Positions 33,237 through 34,104 of a stretch of DNA of 34,104 nucleotides are shown here, in pieces (position 1 is the first letter of the stretch; every line of letters starts with the position of its first letter). Below the pieces are notes generated by a model, which did no database searches, had not been told where the DNA came from, and saw only the letters and a list, made by a program, of their open reading frames with translations. The stretch covers positions 1-34,104 of the forward strand of contig DASSKW010000067.1 in the NCBI GenBank assembly GCA_035690065.1, given 5' to 3'. This stretch comes from DASSKW01 sp035690065 (GTDB lineage: Bacteria; Pseudomonadota; Gammaproteobacteria; Natronospirales; REEB76). Made by a program: the position numbers and the translations under genes.

Positions 33237-33564
33237 CCTTCACCTCTTGCTTGCGCTTGCGTACCGCCCGGGGCAACAGCGCCAGCTTTTCCTCGGCTTG
33301 ATTCTGGCGTACCTTCAATCCGGCGAGATCCTCTTCAAATAACGGCACCCCGACGATGGTGGCCACCTCGAAGGCGACACCCAACTCACAGCGCGGATCC
33401 CCTTTCTCGATGCGGTACAGCAGATCCCGGGAAATCCCCGCGCGGTTCGCCAATTCCTGTGTTGTCATCTTCAGCTGAGTGCGCCGTGCACGCACTAGCG
33501 TCCCCAGCAGGCTGATAGCCTGCCGCGTATAGCGGGAATAACTGCGAGCACGGATTTTAACCAT
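33226..33564 (-). CDS. hipB: HipB-family antitoxin / XRE transcriptional repressor
   Basis: A 112-residue helix-turn-helix protein. The HTH (about residues 24-78) reads RARRTQLKMTTQELANRAG, then SRDLLYRIEKGDPRCELGVA, typical of HipB and other XRE regulators. The C-terminal tail (residues 80-112) is charged and may contact HipA. The start at 33564 places it as first gene of the pair. HipB neutralises HipA and represses the operon. An inverted TATAAGAC pair at 33580-33626 just upstream is a candidate operator. Confidence 0.9.
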   Translation of the reverse strand: MVKIRARSYSRYTRQAISLLGTLVRARRTQLKMTTQELANRAGISRDLLYRIEKGDPRCELGVAFEVATIVGVPLFEEDLAGLKVRQNQAEEKLALLPRAVRKRKQEVKDDF

Positions 33565-33579
33565 TTCGCTCTCTTAAAT

Positions 33580-33626
33580 GTCTTATACAAACGTCACGAA
33601 TAGGCTTTGAGCCATATATATAAGAC
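33580..33626. promoter_or_regulatory. Inverted TATAAGAC pair in the hipB upstream region
   Basis: GTCTTATA (33580-33587) and TATAAGAC (33619-33626) are exact inverted copies separated by 31 bases, inside the 80-base gap between hipB and the divergent small ORF. Each could serve as a -10-like element for one of the two divergent genes, or the pair could be HipB operator half-sites. The assignment is inferred from position and symmetry. Confidence 0.45.
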
Positions 33627-33644
33627 GTTAGCTTAGGTGATTAA

Positions 33645-33806
33645 ATGACCAGAATCAAGCTTGCTGTGGCGCCATTTGCCCGCCAATGCAGACCGGATGT
33701 GGTTACCTGCCAGCCCCCGCTTGGGCGCATTCCGACTCGGTCGGAAGTGATTCGGCTTGCCTTGGAAAAGTACCTAGCTAAAGATGCTCGGAAATCCAAG
33801 GTGTAA
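33645..33806 (+). CDS. Small ribbon-helix-helix-like protein, possibly decayed
   Basis: A 53-residue reading frame with a good AGGTG five bases before its ATG. It starts MTRIKLAV, like the DNA-binding strand of ribbon-helix-helix antitoxins, and ends RIPTRSEVIRLALEKYLAKD, a textbook second helix pair. The middle (about residues 9-28, Cys/Pro-rich) does not look like the expected first helix. It may have been scrambled by two compensating indels, or the protein may be an atypical variant. It is divergent from hipB. It could be an orphan antitoxin or a regulator remnant. Confidence 0.5.
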   Translation: MTRIKLAVAPFARQCRPDVVTCQPPLGRIPTRSEVIRLALEKYLAKDARKSKV

Positions 33807-34029
33807 GCTAGGCGGCAAGCACCCCCAAGCACAGATACATAGTATTGGCGATTCCTCATGCAGAGTTGCTTGCCCAAGTCGATCGTGTCTGTAAAGAAGC
33901 TGAAGCACGAGGTGTCAAAGTCGTATATGCAGAAGGTGCTGAGCCCAGCACTCAGGATGGCGGGTCCCACTTGTGGCCGGTGCCGCGATTGCGGCCTTGG
34001 TCATTTTGGTCCTAGGTGGTAACAAATAG
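33807..34029 (+). pseudogene. Broken small ORF with C-terminal membrane helix
   Basis: No intact gene is seen after the ribbon-helix-helix ORF. One frame (from about 33830) reads RYIVLAIPHAELLAQVDRVC and then KEAEARGVKVVYAEGAEPST before losing sense. Another frame from 33970 reads LVAGAAIAALVILVLGGNK and then a stop at 34027-34029, a convincing C-terminal membrane helix. A single frameshift around 33960-33970 would join them into a small membrane-anchored protein. No good start codon is visible. The family is not recognised, and the last 75 bases to the window edge hold nothing I can name. Confidence 0.3.
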
Positions 34030-34104
34030 AGTTGCAGCGGTATGCAACGAGCCGAAGGACCAGATTATGGTTCCGGGAAGGCCTGTTTTATGGTTACCCT
34101 GCCA

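Noticed and set aside
33641..33970. A 109-codon minus-strand frame at the right edge
   Set aside because: It lies opposite the ribbon-helix-helix-like ORF and the membrane-helix segment, which look more protein-like. Its own translation has no recognisable features.

Overview
The window is a nearly uninterrupted type VI secretion system (T6SS) locus of a proteobacterium. Gene families and architectures (ImpA/VasJ-type TssA, YahK-like alcohol dehydrogenase, M1 peptidase, HipBA) fit a gammaproteobacterium, but the sequence does not fix a genus. The tss genes are GC-rich (two 60-base lines counted by hand in tssM gave about 63-67%). The left-edge gene is much poorer (three lines gave about 40-45%).

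Layout. From 26335 leftwards, all on the minus strand: tssA, tssB, tssC, tssH/clpV, hcp1, tssJ, tssK, tssL, tssM, a fused tssB-tssC gene, hcp2, tssE, tssF, tssG, vgrG. A cargo/spike module follows: DUF2169-pentapeptide protein, pentapeptide-repeat protein, DUF3540 protein, PAAR-like DUF4150 protein, and a Tyr-rich octad-repeat protein cut by the left edge. All thirteen core T6SS functions are present, so this is a complete apparatus: membrane complex TssJLM, baseplate TssEFGK, cap/assembly TssA, sheath TssBC, tube Hcp, recycling ATPase ClpV and tip VgrG/PAAR. Divergent from tssA (26858-27712, plus) is a protein with a degenerate nucleotidyl-cyclase domain and an FHA domain, likely a signalling partner. 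The 522-base divergent region between them carries several palindromes.

Right flank. A secreted M1 aminopeptidase (plus) and a zinc alcohol dehydrogenase (minus) converge on a clear bidirectional terminator at 29728-29755. From about 31200 to the right edge the DNA looks like the remains of a defence/toxin island: frameshifted and nonsense-containing fragments including the start of a type I restriction HsdR, an intact hipB-hipA pair, and a divergent ribbon-helix-helix-like small ORF followed by a broken membrane-helix ORF.

The most unusual content is inside the T6SS. (1) A single 596-residue protein joins a full TssB-like domain to a TssC-like domain, as in single-chain phage sheaths. It sits with its own hcp in the place where tssB-tssC-hcp normally precede tssE-tssF-tssG, while a separate conventional tssB/tssC/hcp set lies upstream in the same cluster. 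(2) The VgrG ends right after its OB-fold without a needle, and the last gene of the module encodes eight-residue G-[DN]-[AS] repeats like those of gp5/VgrG needles, suggesting a spike needle supplied by a separate protein.
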